Shown piece by piece: positions 1-8,177 of a stretch of DNA of 64,000 nt. The position numbers were made by a program, and so were the translations under genes. Source of the DNA: Ottowia sp. SB7-C50 (GTDB lineage Bacteria; Pseudomonadota; Gammaproteobacteria; Burkholderiales; Burkholderiaceae_C); the NCBI RefSeq assembly GCF_033110285.1, contig NZ_CP136995.1, forward strand, positions 2,666,001-2,730,000, read 5' to 3'. The notes below the pieces were generated by a model. The model ran no database searches. It saw nothing but the letters and a program-made list of their open reading frames with translations, and was not told the DNA's origin. The stretch's first letter is position 1; every line of letters starts with the position of its first letter.

Positions 1-715
1 GTCGACATGGACGCCAAGCTGCTGGCGCCCGACGCGCGGCACTGGCTGGGCACCGACGCGTTCGGGCGCGACGTGGTGTCGTTGCTGCTGGTGGGCGCGC
101 GGGCGTCGATTCTGGTGGGCGTCATCGCCGTCGGCATCGGGCTGGTGGTGGGCACGGGGCTGGGGCTGCTGGCGTCGGCGCGGCGCGGCTGGGTTGAAGA
201 GACCATCATGCGCGTGTCGGACTTCGGCTTCGCCTTTCCGGCCATCCTGTCGGCCATCATGCTCACGGCCGTGTACGGGCCGGGCATCGTCAACGCCATC
301 ATCGCCATCGGCATCTACAACATCCCGACCTTCGCGCGCATCACCCGCGCCGCCGCCAACAGCGTGTGGAGCCGCGACTACGTGCTGGCCGCGCGCGCCA
401 GCGGCAAAGGTCCGTGGGCCATCACCTGGCAGCACGTACTGCCCAACATCCTGCCGGTGCTGATCGTGCAGGCCACCATCCGCTTTGCCATTGCCATCCT
501 GGCCGAGGCCGCGCTGTCGTACCTGGGCCTGGGCACACAGCCCCCACAGCCCAGCTGGGGCCGCATGCTGGCCGAGGCGCAGACGCTGATGTTCCAGGCG
601 CCGCTGCTGGCGGTGTGGCCGGGCCTGGCGATTGCGCTGTCGGTGCTGGGACTCAACCTGCTGGGCGATGGCTTGCGCGACCTGCTCGACCCCCCGGCTT
701 CAGCGGCGGGGCTGA
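1..715 (+). CDS. Peptide ABC transporter permease, DppC-like (5' partial)
   Basis: Inner-membrane permease of a dipeptide/oligopeptide ABC importer. The reading frame is open at base 1, and the first residues (KLLAP, then HWLGTDAFGRDVVS) match the region after the first membrane segment of DppC proteins, so the start lies upstream of the window. Several hydrophobic segments follow, and an EAA-type cytoplasmic loop (AARASGKGPW near codon 129) is where the ATPases dock. The written frame has no stop at the usual place and runs on to 1038 through the antitoxin. However, removing one C from the run at 690-695 gives the normal family ending LLDPRLQRRG and a TGA at 713-715, just before the toxin-antitoxin promoter. 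I therefore end the gene at 715 and treat the fusion as a one-base error. The gene lies upstream of dppD-like and dppF-like ATPases and a binding protein. Confidence 0.85.
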
Positions 716-718
716 TGC

Positions 719-746
719 TTGAAATGTCCGCCGATCTTGGTAATAT
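719..746 (+). promoter_or_regulatory. Sigma-70-like promoter of the RHH/PIN toxin-antitoxin pair
   Basis: TTGAAA at 719-724 and TAATAT at 741-746 are separated by 16 bases, a good match to the housekeeping promoter. It starts right after the corrected permease stop and would place the transcript start just upstream of the antitoxin ATG at 775. The -10 box lies inside the palindrome at 739-759, as expected for autorepression. Based on sequence pattern only. Confidence 0.6.
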
Positions 747-759
747 CATGCGTATTACC
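739..759 (+). promoter_or_regulatory. Palindromic operator candidate of the RHH/PIN module
   Basis: GGTAATA at 739-745 and TATTACC at 753-759 form a perfect 7-base inverted repeat with a 7-base spacer. It overlaps the -10 box of the promoter and lies 15 bases before the antitoxin start codon. Ribbon-helix-helix antitoxins usually repress their own operon by binding such short palindromes; that this is the binding site is inference. Confidence 0.6.
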
Positions 760-774
760 GATGGAGCAATGCCC

Positions 775-1038
775 ATGACCGCCACCGTCAAACTTCCGCC
801 CGATCTGGAGCAGGCGCTGCGCCAGCGCTGCGCGGCCGAGGGCCGCAGTCTCAGCGATGTGATGCGCGATGCGCTGGTGGCCTACCTGGCCAGCACGCCG
901 GCCAGCGCGGCATCGGCGTTTGCGCTGGGCGCCGATCTGTTCGGCCGCCACGCCGGCCCGGCCGACCTGGCCACGGCGCGCCGCCAGCATCTGGCCGACG
1001 CCTGGGGCGACAAGCACGCCCGCCGCGGCACCCATTGA
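775..1038 (+). CDS. Ribbon-helix-helix (CopG/VapB-type) antitoxin
   Basis: An 87-residue DNA-binding antitoxin. The N-terminus (TATVKLPPDLEQALRQRCAAEGRSLSD...) has the beta strand followed by two helices typical of ribbon-helix-helix proteins, with alternating strand residues T-V-L and a G-R-S-L-S turn. The C-terminal half (about residues 45-87) is alanine- and charge-rich and would wrap the toxin. The start at 775 is chosen because GGAG at 763-766 lies 8 bases before it and a promoter and palindrome lie just upstream; an ATG at 769 is also in frame. The cognate PIN toxin follows. The long reading frame that joins it to the permease is probably an artefact of the C run at 690-695. Confidence 0.75.
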   Translation: MTATVKLPPDLEQALRQRCAAEGRSLSDVMRDALVAYLASTPASAASAFALGADLFGRHAGPADLATARRQHLADAWGDKHARRGTH

Positions 1039-1108
1039 CGCGCCACCACCGCCATGAGCACCCCCCGCGTCCGCCCCGCACGCCGCCGAAGCGCCGGCGC
1101 AATACGGC

Positions 1109-1540
1109 GTGGCGCCGCAGGGCCAGGTGCTGGTGGACAGTGGCCCGTTGCTGGCGCTGTTCAATGCTGCCGACCATTGGCACGCACGCGTCGTCGCCTG
1201 GCTGCAGGCGCACCCAGGGCTGGCGCTGGTCAGCACCTGGCCCGTGCTGACCGAGGTGTGCGCCCTGCTGGCGCGCCGCGTACACAACCAGGCCGCGCTG
1301 GACTTTCTGCTGTGGGTCGAACGCGGTGGCGTACAGGTCGACGCGCCCGGCGACGGCAGCCTGGCGCAGATGCGCCGCATCGCCCAGCGCTTTGCCAGCC
1401 TGCCGCTGGACCTGGCCGACGCCTCCATCGCCGAGGCGGCAGAACGCCGCGGCATTCGCCGCATCGTCAGCATCGACGCCGATTTCGACGTCTACCGTGA
1501 CGCGCGCGGCAAACCCCTCACCAACCTGCTGCGCGCCTGA
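1109..1540 (+). CDS. PIN-domain toxin (VapC-like ribonuclease)
   Basis: Predicted Mg2+-dependent ribonuclease of a type II toxin-antitoxin pair. All four acidic residues expected in a PIN active site are present: D in LVDSG near the N-terminus, E in LTEVC, D in DLADAS and D in IDADFD near the C-terminus, so the toxin looks active. The GTG at 1109 is the first start in this frame. If the six-C run at 1061-1066 carries one surplus base, as other runs in this window seem to, the ATG at 1054 would be in frame and only 15 bases after the antitoxin stop; that may be the true start. The stop TGA (1538-1540) overlaps the ATG of the next ATPase gene, so translation of the toxin and the transporter ATPase is coupled. 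Confidence 0.8.
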   Translation: MAPQGQVLVDSGPLLALFNAADHWHARVVAWLQAHPGLALVSTWPVLTEVCALLARRVHNQAALDFLLWVERGGVQVDAPGDGSLAQMRRIAQRFASLPLDLADASIAEAAERRGIRRIVSIDADFDVYRDARGKPLTNLLRA

Positions 1541-2550
1541 TGCCCTTGCTCGAAGCCCGCCACCTGCGCGTCGACCTGCACACCCACCGCGGCACGGCGC
1601 CGGCCGTGCGCGACATGGGCTTCGCGCTGGAGCGCGGCGACACGCTGGGCCTGATCGGCGAATCGGGCTGCGGCAAGTCCATGACCGCGCTCGCCCTGAT
1701 GGGCCTGGCGCCCGACAACGCCATCGTCAGCGGCAGCCTGACGCTGGAGGGGCGCGAGCTGATCGGCCTGCCCGACCGCGACTGGCGCGCGATTCGCGGC
1801 TTTCGGCTGGCGATGATCTTCCAGGAGCCGATGACCGCGCTCAACCCGGTGCACCGCGTCGGCGCGCAGATCGCCGAGCCGCTGCGCCTGCACCAGCACC
1901 TGTCGGCCCATGCCGCGCGCGAAAAGGCCATCGCCCTGCTCGACCGCGTCGGCATTCCCGACGCGGTGCGGCGCGTGGACAGCTTTCCGCACCAGTTCTC
2001 GGGCGGCCAGCGCCAGCGCATCATGATTGCCATGGCGCTGGCGTGCGAGCCCGACGTGCTGATCGCCGACGAGCCAACCACCGCGCTCGACGTGACGGTG
2101 CAAAAGCAGATCCTGGCGCTGATCCGCGAGCTGGTCGACGAGCGCGGCATGGCGCTCATCCTGATTTCGCACGACCTTGGCCTGATTGCGCAGAACGTGA
2201 AGCGCATGCTGGTGATGTACGGCGGCAGCGTGGTTGAAAGCGGCGCCTCGGCCGAGGTCTTTGCCCGCCCGGCACACCCCTACACGCGCGGTCTGCTGGC
2301 CGCGCGGCCCAGCCTGGCGAACCGCCTGGTCGCGCACCGCAGCGAGCGGCTGCCCACCATTGCCGGCAGCGTGCCCGACCTGTTCAGCCTGCCGCCCGGC
2401 TGCCCGTTTGCGGGCCGCTGTGCCTACACCGAAGCCGCCTGCCGCACCCAGCCGCCGCCCGTGGTGGCGCTGCCCGGCGACCACCGGTTCAGCTGCCGGC
2501 GCGCCGACGTGGTGCTGGGCACTCCTGAATCGATAGCTGAAGACTCTTGA
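1540..2550 (+). CDS. Peptide ABC transporter ATP-binding protein, DppD/OppD-like
   Basis: First of two ATPases of the peptide importer, 336 residues. Walker A is GESGCGKS (residues 40-47), the signature is FSGGQRQR (153-160), Walker B is VLIADEP (173-179) and the switch histidine is H211. After residue about 260 comes the C-terminal oligopeptide/dipeptide domain with conserved cysteines (GCPFAGRC, AAC, FSC), known in some family members to bind an iron-sulfur cluster. The ATG overlaps the toxin stop (TGATG), and its own stop overlaps the start of the second ATPase in the same way. It works with the DppC-like permease upstream and the DppF-like partner downstream. Confidence 0.93.
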   Translation: MPLLEARHLRVDLHTHRGTAPAVRDMGFALERGDTLGLIGESGCGKSMTALALMGLAPDNAIVSGSLTLEGRELIGLPDRDWRAIRGFRLAMIFQEPMTALNPVHRVGAQIAEPLRLHQHLSAHAAREKAIALLDRVGIPDAVRRVDSFPHQFSGGQRQRIMIAMALACEPDVLIADEPTTALDVTVQKQILALIRELVDERGMALILISHDLGLIAQNVKRMLVMYGGSVVESGASAEVFARPAHPYTRGLLAARPSLANRLVAHRSERLPTIAGSVPDLFSLPPGCPFAGRCAYTEAACRTQPPPVVALPGDHRFSCRRADVVLGTPESIAEDS

Positions 2551-3368
2551 TGGACCAGCGCGAAGGCCCTTTTTTGCTTGAAATCCGCGACGTCACGCGC
2601 CGCTACACGCTGCCGCGTGAATCGCTGTTCAAGCCGCCCGCAGCGGTCGACGCGTTGCGGGGCGTGTCCCTCAACGTCACCGCCGGGCGCAGCATGGGCA
2701 TCGTCGGCGAATCGGGGTCGGGCAAGAGCACCCTGGCGCGCCTGGTGATGGCGCTGGAGGCGCCCACGTCCGGCACCGTGCTGTTCGAGGGCCGCAACCT
2801 GCACGCGCTGCCGCCCGATGAACTGTGCGCGGCGCGGCGCGACTTCCAGATGGTGTTTCAGGACCCCTACGGCTCGCTCGACCCGCGCCGCCCCATCTGG
2901 CGCACCGTGGCCGAACCGGCCGCCGCGCTCGAAGGCGCCACGCGCGCCCAGCAACGCGAGCGCGCCGCCGCCACGCTGGAATCCGTGGGACTCTCGGCCG
3001 ACGCCCTGGACAAGTACCCGCATGAATTTTCCGGCGGCCAGCGGCAGCGCATCGCCATCGCGCGGGCGCTGGTCACCCGCCCCAAGCTCATCGTCGCCGA
3101 CGAGGCCGTCAGCGCGCTCGATGTCTCGGTGCAGGCGCAGGTGCTCAACCTCATGGCCGACCTGCGCGACGAGTACGGCGTGACCTTTCTCTTCATCAGC
3201 CACGATCTGGCCGTGGTCAGCTACCTGTGCGCCGACGTGGCGGTGATGAAGGGCGGCCTCATCGTCGAGCAAGGCCCCGTGCGCCAGGTGCTGAGCGAGC
3301 CGGCACACGCGTACACGCGCACCTTGCTGGAATCGGTGCCCCAGCTTGTCGCCCCCACGGCCGCCTGA
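2550..3368 (+). CDS. Peptide ABC transporter ATP-binding protein, DppF/OppF-like
   Basis: Second ATPase of the peptide importer, 272 residues. Walker A is GESGSGKS (residues 53-60), followed by a Q-loop (MVFQDPYGSLDPR), the signature FSGGQRQR, Walker B (LIVADEAVSALD) and the switch histidine in FISHDL. It ends with the family ending AHAYTRTLLESVPQ and lacks the long cysteine-bearing tail of its DppD-like partner. The start is the ATG that overlaps the stop of the upstream gene (TGATG); a TTG one codon earlier is less likely. It would form a heterodimer with the product of the preceding gene. Confidence 0.93.
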   Translation: MDQREGPFLLEIRDVTRRYTLPRESLFKPPAAVDALRGVSLNVTAGRSMGIVGESGSGKSTLARLVMALEAPTSGTVLFEGRNLHALPPDELCAARRDFQMVFQDPYGSLDPRRPIWRTVAEPAAALEGATRAQQRERAAATLESVGLSADALDKYPHEFSGGQRQRIAIARALVTRPKLIVADEAVSALDVSVQAQVLNLMADLRDEYGVTFLFISHDLAVVSYLCADVAVMKGGLIVEQGPVRQVLSEPAHAYTRTLLESVPQLVAPTAA

Positions 3369-3436
3369 GGCGTTACGGACGCTGCGCTACCATGCGCAGC
3401 GTCCTGTCCCGACCCCCCCCAAGGAGAGCCTTGAAG

Positions 3437-4924
3437 ATGAAACGCCGCGATTTCGCCCTGACCCTGCCCGCGCTGGCTGCCATCAGCCACCTGCCTGCAT
3501 TCGCCCAATCGCGCAAGGACGCCGTCGTGGTGGGCATGACGCTGGAGCCGCCGGGGCTGGACCCGACGGCCGGCGCCGCGTCGGCCATCGCCGAGGTGAC
3601 GCAGTACAACATCTTCGAGACGCTGACCAAGATCAACGCCGACGGCAGCGTCACCCCGCTGCTGGCCGAGCGCTGGGAAGTCTCGCCCGACCTGCGCACC
3701 TACACCTTCCACCTGCGCCGTGGCGTCAAGTTCAGCAACGGCGAGCCGTTCAACGCGCAGACGGTGAAGTACGCCTTTCAGCGCGCCGCGGGCGAAAAGA
3801 GCACCAACAAGGACAAGCGCACCTTTGCCGCCATGGAAAGCGTGCGCCCCATCGACGACCACACGGTGGTCGTCATCAACAAGGAGCCGGACCCGGACTT
3901 CCTGTTCTACATGGGCCAGGCCACCGCCATCATGGTCGAGCCCAAGAGCGCCGACGGCAACGCCACCAAGCCGGTGGGCACCGGCCCGTACGTGCTGGAC
4001 AACTGGTCGAAGGGCTCGTCCATCGTGCTGAAGGCCTCGCCGGCCTACCGCAGCCCGAGCGCCATCAAGATCAAGCGCGCTACCTTCCGCTTCATCAGCG
4101 ACCCGGCGGCGCAGGTGGCGGCCGTGCTGTCGGGCGACGTGGATGCGTTCGTGCGCGTCACCCCGCGCGGTGCGGCGCAGTTCAAGGCCAACCCGCGGCT
4201 GCAGACCATCGTCAGCGGCTCGCGCGCCAAGACGGTGCTGGCCATCAACAACGCCAGGAAGCCGCTGAACGACGTGCGCGTGCGCCGCGCCATCAGCATG
4301 GCCATCGACCGCAAGGCCGTCATCGCCGGCGCGGGCGACGGCTTTGGCGTGCCCATCGGCAGCCATTACGTGCCGGGCGCGGCGGGCTACATCGACACCA
4401 CCGGCGTCAACCCGTATGACGTCGAAAAAGCCAAGGCGCTGCTGAAAGAAGCCGGCGTGACCACGCCGCTGGAACTGTCGCTGGTGCTGCCGCCGCCGCC
4501 TTACGCGCGCCAGGGTGGCGAGGTCATCGTGGCGCAGCTGGCCAAGATCGGCATCGTCGCCAAGGTGCAGAACGTCGAATGGGCGCAATGGCTGGCCAAC
4601 ACCTATGGCGGCCCCAAGAACTACGACCTGACCATCATCAGCCACGTCGAGCCGTTCGACCTGAACAACTTCACCAAGCCCGACTACTACTGGGGCTACA
4701 ACAACCCCAAGTTCAACGAGCTGTTCAGCAAGATCAAGGTCACGCCCAACGTGGCCGAACGCAACAAGCTGCTGGGCGACGCGCAGAAGATGCTGGCCGA
4801 TGACGCCGCCCTGGCCTGGCTGTACCAGCCGCAATGGGTCACGGTGGCCAACCGCCGGCTCAACGGCCTGTGGAAGGACATGCCGATCTTCGTCAACGAC
4901 CTGTCGGCGATCAGCTGGAGTTGA
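3437..4924 (+). CDS. Periplasmic peptide-binding protein (SBP family 5), Tat signal
   Basis: Substrate-binding protein of the peptide importer, 495 residues. It starts at the ATG at 3437, preceded by AAGGAG at 3421-3426; earlier starts in the frame lie inside the upstream ATPase and are ignored. The N-terminus MKRRDFALTL has a twin-arginine motif, then a short hydrophobic stretch and an AFAQS cleavage site near residue 25, so export by Tat is likely. The mature part has the family-5 pattern: EPPGLDPTAG..., then FETLTKIN...LLAERWEVSPD and a YTFHLRRGVKFSNGE block. Placement last in the operon, 68 bases after the ATPase, is common. The transported peptide cannot be read from the sequence. Confidence 0.92.
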   Translation: MKRRDFALTLPALAAISHLPAFAQSRKDAVVVGMTLEPPGLDPTAGAASAIAEVTQYNIFETLTKINADGSVTPLLAERWEVSPDLRTYTFHLRRGVKFSNGEPFNAQTVKYAFQRAAGEKSTNKDKRTFAAMESVRPIDDHTVVVINKEPDPDFLFYMGQATAIMVEPKSADGNATKPVGTGPYVLDNWSKGSSIVLKASPAYRSPSAIKIKRATFRFISDPAAQVAAVLSGDVDAFVRVTPRGAAQFKANPRLQTIVSGSRAKTVLAINNARKPLNDVRVRRAISMAIDRKAVIAGAGDGFGVPIGSHYVPGAAGYIDTTGVNPYDVEKAKALLKEAGVTTPLELSLVLPPPPYARQGGEVIVAQLAKIGIVAKVQNVEWAQWLANTYGGPKNYDLTIISHVEPFDLNNFTKPDYYWGYNNPKFNELFSKIKVTPNVAERNKLLGDAQKMLADDAALAWLYQPQWVTVANRRLNGLWKDMPIFVNDLSAISWS

Positions 4925-4938
4925 TCGCATGAAACCGC

Positions 4939-4963
4939 GTTCACTACAAATTGTGTAGCGAAC
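4939..4963. repeat. Interrupted 25-base palindrome before the amidase gene
   Basis: GTTC-A-CTACA at 4939-4948 faces TGTAG-C-GAAC at 4954-4963 across AATTG, with one mismatch per arm. It sits in the gap between the binding-protein gene and the amidase and could be an operator for either transcription unit. No regulator gene is adjacent, so its role is open. Confidence 0.4.
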
Positions 4964-4984
4964 TTCTCAAACCATAAGCGGGCT

Positions 4985-5016
4985 ACGGGCCGATTTCTTT
5001 CGTAGAATCGGCCCGT
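4985..5016. repeat. 11-base perfect inverted repeat (hairpin) in the amidase leader
   Basis: ACGGGCCGATT at 4985-4995 pairs perfectly with AATCGGCCCGT at 5006-5016, with a 10-base loop. No T run follows on either strand, so this is not a clear intrinsic terminator; it ends 25 bases before the amidase ATG and might instead shape its leader. Confidence 0.5.
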
Positions 5017-5041
5017 TGCCATTTGCCGGACCGGACACACC

Positions 5042-6460
5042 ATGAGCACTGCGCTGCACGATCTTTCTGCCCACCAGTTGCTGTCGGGCTACAAGGCACG
5101 CGACTTCTCGCCCGTTGACGTGACCCAGTCGGTGCTGGCGCAGATCGAGCGTTGGGAGCCGCACATTGCCGCCACCTACCTGCTGCGCCCCGAGGCCGCA
5201 CTGGCACAGGCCCGCGCCAGCGAAGCGCGCTGGCTGAAAGGCGCGCCGCAAGGTTCGCTGGACGGCGTGCCCGTCACCATCAAGGACAACATCGCCACCC
5301 AGGGCGACCCCACGCCGCTGGGCACCCGCGCGGTCACGCTCACCCCCGCGGCCGCCGACGCACCACCCGCCGCCCGCATGCTGGAAGCCGGCGCCGTGTT
5401 CGTCGCCAAGACCACCATGCCCGACTACGGCATGCTGTCGTCGGGCCTGTCCACCTTTCACCCGCTGTCGCGAAACCCATGGGACGTGGCGCTCACGCCC
5501 GGCGGCAGCAGCGCCGGCGCAGGGTCTGCCGCCGCGGCGGGTTACGGGCCGCTGCACATCGGCACCGACATCGGCGGCTCCATCCGCCTGCCGGCCGCCT
5601 GGTGTGGCGTGGTGGGCCTGAAGCCCAGCCTGGGCCGCGTGCCGATCGACCCGCCCTACATGGGCCGCGCCGCCGGCCCCATGACGCGCACCGTGGCCGA
5701 CGCCGCACTGATGATGCAGGTGCTGAGCCTGCCCGACGGCCGCGACCACATGAACCTGCCGCCGCAGGCCATCGACTGGTCTGCCGCCTGGACGCAGGAC
5801 AAACCCCTGAAGGGCGTGCGCATCGGCCTGCTGCTGGCCGCCGGCTGCGGCCTGCCGGTCGAGCCCGCCATCGAAGCCGCGGTGCGCCATGCCGCTCATC
5901 TTTTTGAAGCGCAAGGCGCCGTCGTCACGCCGGTCAGCCCGTTCATGACACCTGAACTGCTGGACGGGCTGGACCATTTCTGGCGCATGCGCTCGATGGT
6001 CGACATCGACGGCCTGACGCCCCAGGCGCGCGCCGCCGTGCTGCCCTGCATTCGCGAGTGGGCCGACAGCGCGCGCGGCATGAGCGGCGCCGACGTGTTC
6101 CGCGCCTACACCGCCACGCAGACGGTGCGCACCGCCACCACGCGCGTCATGCAGGGCTTCGATTACCTGCTGTCGCCCGTGTCGCCCAACGCGCCCGCGC
6201 CCGCCGAATGGCCCAGCCCCACCAACGACCCGCTGCGCGGGCTGGACCACATCGGCTTCACCGTGCCCTTCAACATGGGCGAGCAGCCCGCCATTTCGGT
6301 CAACTGCGGCTACATGGATTCGCCCGCCACCCCCGGCGCCGTGCTGCCCATCGGCCTGCAGATCGCCGGCCAGCGCTTCGACGACCTGGGCGTGCTGCAG
6401 ATGGCGCGGGCGTTTGAGCAATTGCGCGGGCCGCAACGAGAGTTTCCACATCCCCCCTGA
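5042..6460 (+). CDS. Amidase-signature family hydrolase
   Basis: Cytoplasmic amide hydrolase of the amidase-signature family (relatives: GatA, indoleacetamide and nicotinamide hydrolases), 472 residues. The Ser-cisSer-Lys triad is visible: Lys81 in VTIKDN, the cis-serine in PGGSSAG near residue 157, and the nucleophile serine in DIGGSIRLPA near 180. No GatB or GatC gene is nearby, so this is a stand-alone amidase rather than the tRNA amidotransferase; the substrate is not evident. Its final codons and TGA stop lie within a dispersed extragenic repeat (CCCCCCTGAGTCGCT...), which suggests that the repeat has replaced the original 3' end. Confidence 0.88.
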   Translation: MSTALHDLSAHQLLSGYKARDFSPVDVTQSVLAQIERWEPHIAATYLLRPEAALAQARASEARWLKGAPQGSLDGVPVTIKDNIATQGDPTPLGTRAVTLTPAAADAPPAARMLEAGAVFVAKTTMPDYGMLSSGLSTFHPLSRNPWDVALTPGGSSAGAGSAAAAGYGPLHIGTDIGGSIRLPAAWCGVVGLKPSLGRVPIDPPYMGRAAGPMTRTVADAALMMQVLSLPDGRDHMNLPPQAIDWSAAWTQDKPLKGVRIGLLLAAGCGLPVEPAIEAAVRHAAHLFEAQGAVVTPVSPFMTPELLDGLDHFWRMRSMVDIDGLTPQARAAVLPCIREWADSARGMSGADVFRAYTATQTVRTATTRVMQGFDYLLSPVSPNAPAPAEWPSPTNDPLRGLDHIGFTVPFNMGEQPAISVNCGYMDSPATPGAVLPIGLQIAGQRFDDLGVLQMARAFEQLRGPQREFPHPP

Positions 6461-6554
6461 GTCGCTCACGCGCCTTCCCCCCAGGGGGACAACGCTGGCG
6501 GCCGGTGCAAGCCCGGCCGCGGCGTTCCCGCACGGCCTGCTCCGCGGCCTTCCG
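6450..6554. repeat. Dispersed extragenic repeat A, copy 1
   Basis: GC-rich segment beginning CCCCCCTGAGTCGCT and ending CTGCTCCGCGGCC; similar copies lie at 26885-26988, 55367-55470 and 56791-56895. It holds the amidase stop codon. No coding function is seen. Confidence 0.7.
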
Positions 6555-6607
6555 ATGTTGAGAAAGCGCCGCCTGCAAGGTCATGCCGTGCTTCGTAAAA
6601 TGGCCTG

Positions 6608-7462
6608 GTGACCTTCCCCCTCAACCCCGACCTGCACTGCCACTCCACCACGTCCGACGGCACGCTGACGCCTGAGGAACTGGCGGCGCGCGCGGCGGCG
6701 AATGGCGTGGATTTGTGGGCGCTGACCGATCACGACGAAGTGGGCGGCCAGCAGCGCGCGATGGACGCCGCCCGCGCGCACGGCATCAGGTACCTGACGG
6801 GCGTGGAGATTTCCGTCACCTTTGCCGACGTCACCGTGCACATCGTGGGCCTTGGGTTCGACCACACTGACCCGCGCATGATGGAAGGCCTGGCCGACAC
6901 GCGCGATGGGCGCGGCCCGCGCGCTATCGAAATGGGTGCGCAGCTGGCCAAGGTGGGCATCCCCGGCGCCTACGAAGGCGCGCTCAAGTACGTGGGCAAC
7001 CCGCGCCTCATCTCGCGCACGCACTTTGCGCGCTTTCTGGTCGATACCGGCGTGTGCCGCGACACGTCGGAGGTGTTTCGCAAGTACCTGACCGAAGGCA
7101 AGCCCGGCTACGTACCGCACCGCTGGGCCCGCCTGGGCGATGCGGTGAACTGGATCACGCAAAGCGGCGGCGTGGCGGTCATCGCGCACCCGGCGCGCTA
7201 CAAATTCACGCCGAATGAGGAGTACGCCCTGTTCTCCGAATTCAGGCAGCACGGCGGCCAAGGTGTCGAAGTGGTCACCGGCAGCCACACCGCCGCCGAA
7301 GCGCTGCGCTATGCCGACATGGCGCGCGAATTCGGCCTGGCCGCCTCGCGGGGCAGCGACTTCCACAGCCCGGACGAGAGCTACACCGACCTGGGCAAGC
7401 TGCCGCCGCTGCCGCCCGACCTGACACCGGTCTGGTCTATGCTGGCCCAGCGCATACATTGA
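6608..7462 (+). CDS. rnm: PHP-family nucleotide phosphatase/exonuclease (RNase AM, YciV)
   Basis: PHP-domain phosphoesterase, 284 residues, like E. coli YciV/RNase AM, which acts as a 3',5'-nucleoside bisphosphate phosphatase and 5'-3' exoribonuclease. Metal ligands of the PHP domain are present: HCHS at residues 10-13, TDHDE near 41, VEIS, AHPAR, and GSDFHS near 256. The GTG at 6608 is taken as the start because the family begins directly with the D-L-H-C-H strand. The gene order rnm-yciO-site-2 protease-trpS is conserved in related bacteria, and E. coli also keeps yciV next to yciO. Confidence 0.85.
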   Translation: MTFPLNPDLHCHSTTSDGTLTPEELAARAAANGVDLWALTDHDEVGGQQRAMDAARAHGIRYLTGVEISVTFADVTVHIVGLGFDHTDPRMMEGLADTRDGRGPRAIEMGAQLAKVGIPGAYEGALKYVGNPRLISRTHFARFLVDTGVCRDTSEVFRKYLTEGKPGYVPHRWARLGDAVNWITQSGGVAVIAHPARYKFTPNEEYALFSEFRQHGGQGVEVVTGSHTAAEALRYADMAREFGLAASRGSDFHSPDESYTDLGKLPPLPPDLTPVWSMLAQRIH

Positions 7463-7465
7463 TGT

Positions 7466-7533
7466 TTTCAGTCTTTTTGGCCGCTCGCGTTGGTCTGTAA
7501 AGCGCAGGTTGCTACTTTTTTGATAGTATTTTC
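7466..7533. repeat. T-rich palindromic element in the rnm-yciO gap
   Basis: The gap is filled by a member of the dispersed element: a GGCCGCTCGCG...GTAAAGCGC part, then GTTGCTAC, a T6 run and GATAGT. It ends immediately before the yciO ATG. Confidence 0.55.
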
Positions 7534-8157
7534 ATGGCCCAGCATTTCAGCGTCCACCCCGACAACCCGCAGCCACGCCTGTTGAAGCAGGCCGCGGCGC
7601 TGCTCGCGCAGGGCGGCGTGCTGGCGGTGCCCACCGATTCGAGCTACGCGCTGGCCTGCCAGCTGGACGACAAGGCCGCAGCCGACCAGTTGCGCCGCAT
7701 CCGCCAGGTGGACGACAAGCACCACCTGACGCTGCTGTGCCGCGACCTGCGCGAACTGTCCAGCTACGCCCGCGTGGACAACGCGCAGTTTCGCCGCCTG
7801 AAAAACGGCACGCCGGGGCCGTTCACCTTCATCCTGGAAGCCAGCAAGGAAGTGCCGCGCCGCGTCAGCCACCCGCAGCGCAAGACGATTGGCCTGCGCG
7901 TGCCTGAACATCCCGCGCTGCAGGCGCTGCTGGAGCTGCATGGCGCGCCGCTGCTGGCGACCACGCTGATCCTGCCGGACGACACCGAGCCGCTGAACGA
8001 CCCCGAGGAAATCCTGACCCGGCTGGACAAGCAGATTGCCGGCGTGATCGACGCTGGCGCCTGCCCGCTGGAGCCCACCACGGTGGTGGACCTGAGCGGC
8101 GACGTGCCCGAAGTGCTGCGCCGCGGCCGGGGCGACCCCGCGGCGCTGGGACTTTGA
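7534..8157 (+). CDS. yciO: YciO/Sua5/YrdC-family protein
   Basis: 207-residue protein of the YrdC fold. Typical blocks are visible: GGVLAVPTDSSYALAC near residues 27-42, KHHLTLLCRDL near 70, GPFTFILEAS near 97, and PEHPALQALL. It lacks the C-terminal Sua5 domain and is of YciO length. YrdC/Sua5 relatives make threonylcarbamoyl-AMP for tRNA t6A; the YciO branch is a paralog whose own activity is less settled, so I do not assign it to t6A synthesis. It lies between rnm and the site-2 protease, directly behind a T-rich extragenic element. Confidence 0.88.
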   Translation: MAQHFSVHPDNPQPRLLKQAAALLAQGGVLAVPTDSSYALACQLDDKAAADQLRRIRQVDDKHHLTLLCRDLRELSSYARVDNAQFRRLKNGTPGPFTFILEASKEVPRRVSHPQRKTIGLRVPEHPALQALLELHGAPLLATTLILPDDTEPLNDPEEILTRLDKQIAGVIDAGACPLEPTTVVDLSGDVPEVLRRGRGDPAALGL

Positions 8158-8177
8158 GGCGGCTGCCCTGAAAACCT

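Noticed and set aside
7..1038. A single protein fusing a DppC-type permease to a ribbon-helix-helix antitoxin.
   Set aside because: The fusion depends on a sixth C at 690-695. With five, the permease ends normally at 713-715, followed by a promoter and operator for the antitoxin. Four other genes here show the same +1 fault.
1326..2237. A 303-residue plus-strand frame overlapping the PIN toxin and the first ATPase.
   Set aside because: It is Arg/Ala/Pro-rich, in the wrong phase of both recognised genes, and has no family motif.
3221..6469. Long minus-strand frames opposite the binding protein (3221-4930) and the amidase (4967-6469).
   Set aside because: Both are shadows of well-recognised plus-strand genes, as shown by composition and lack of motifs.
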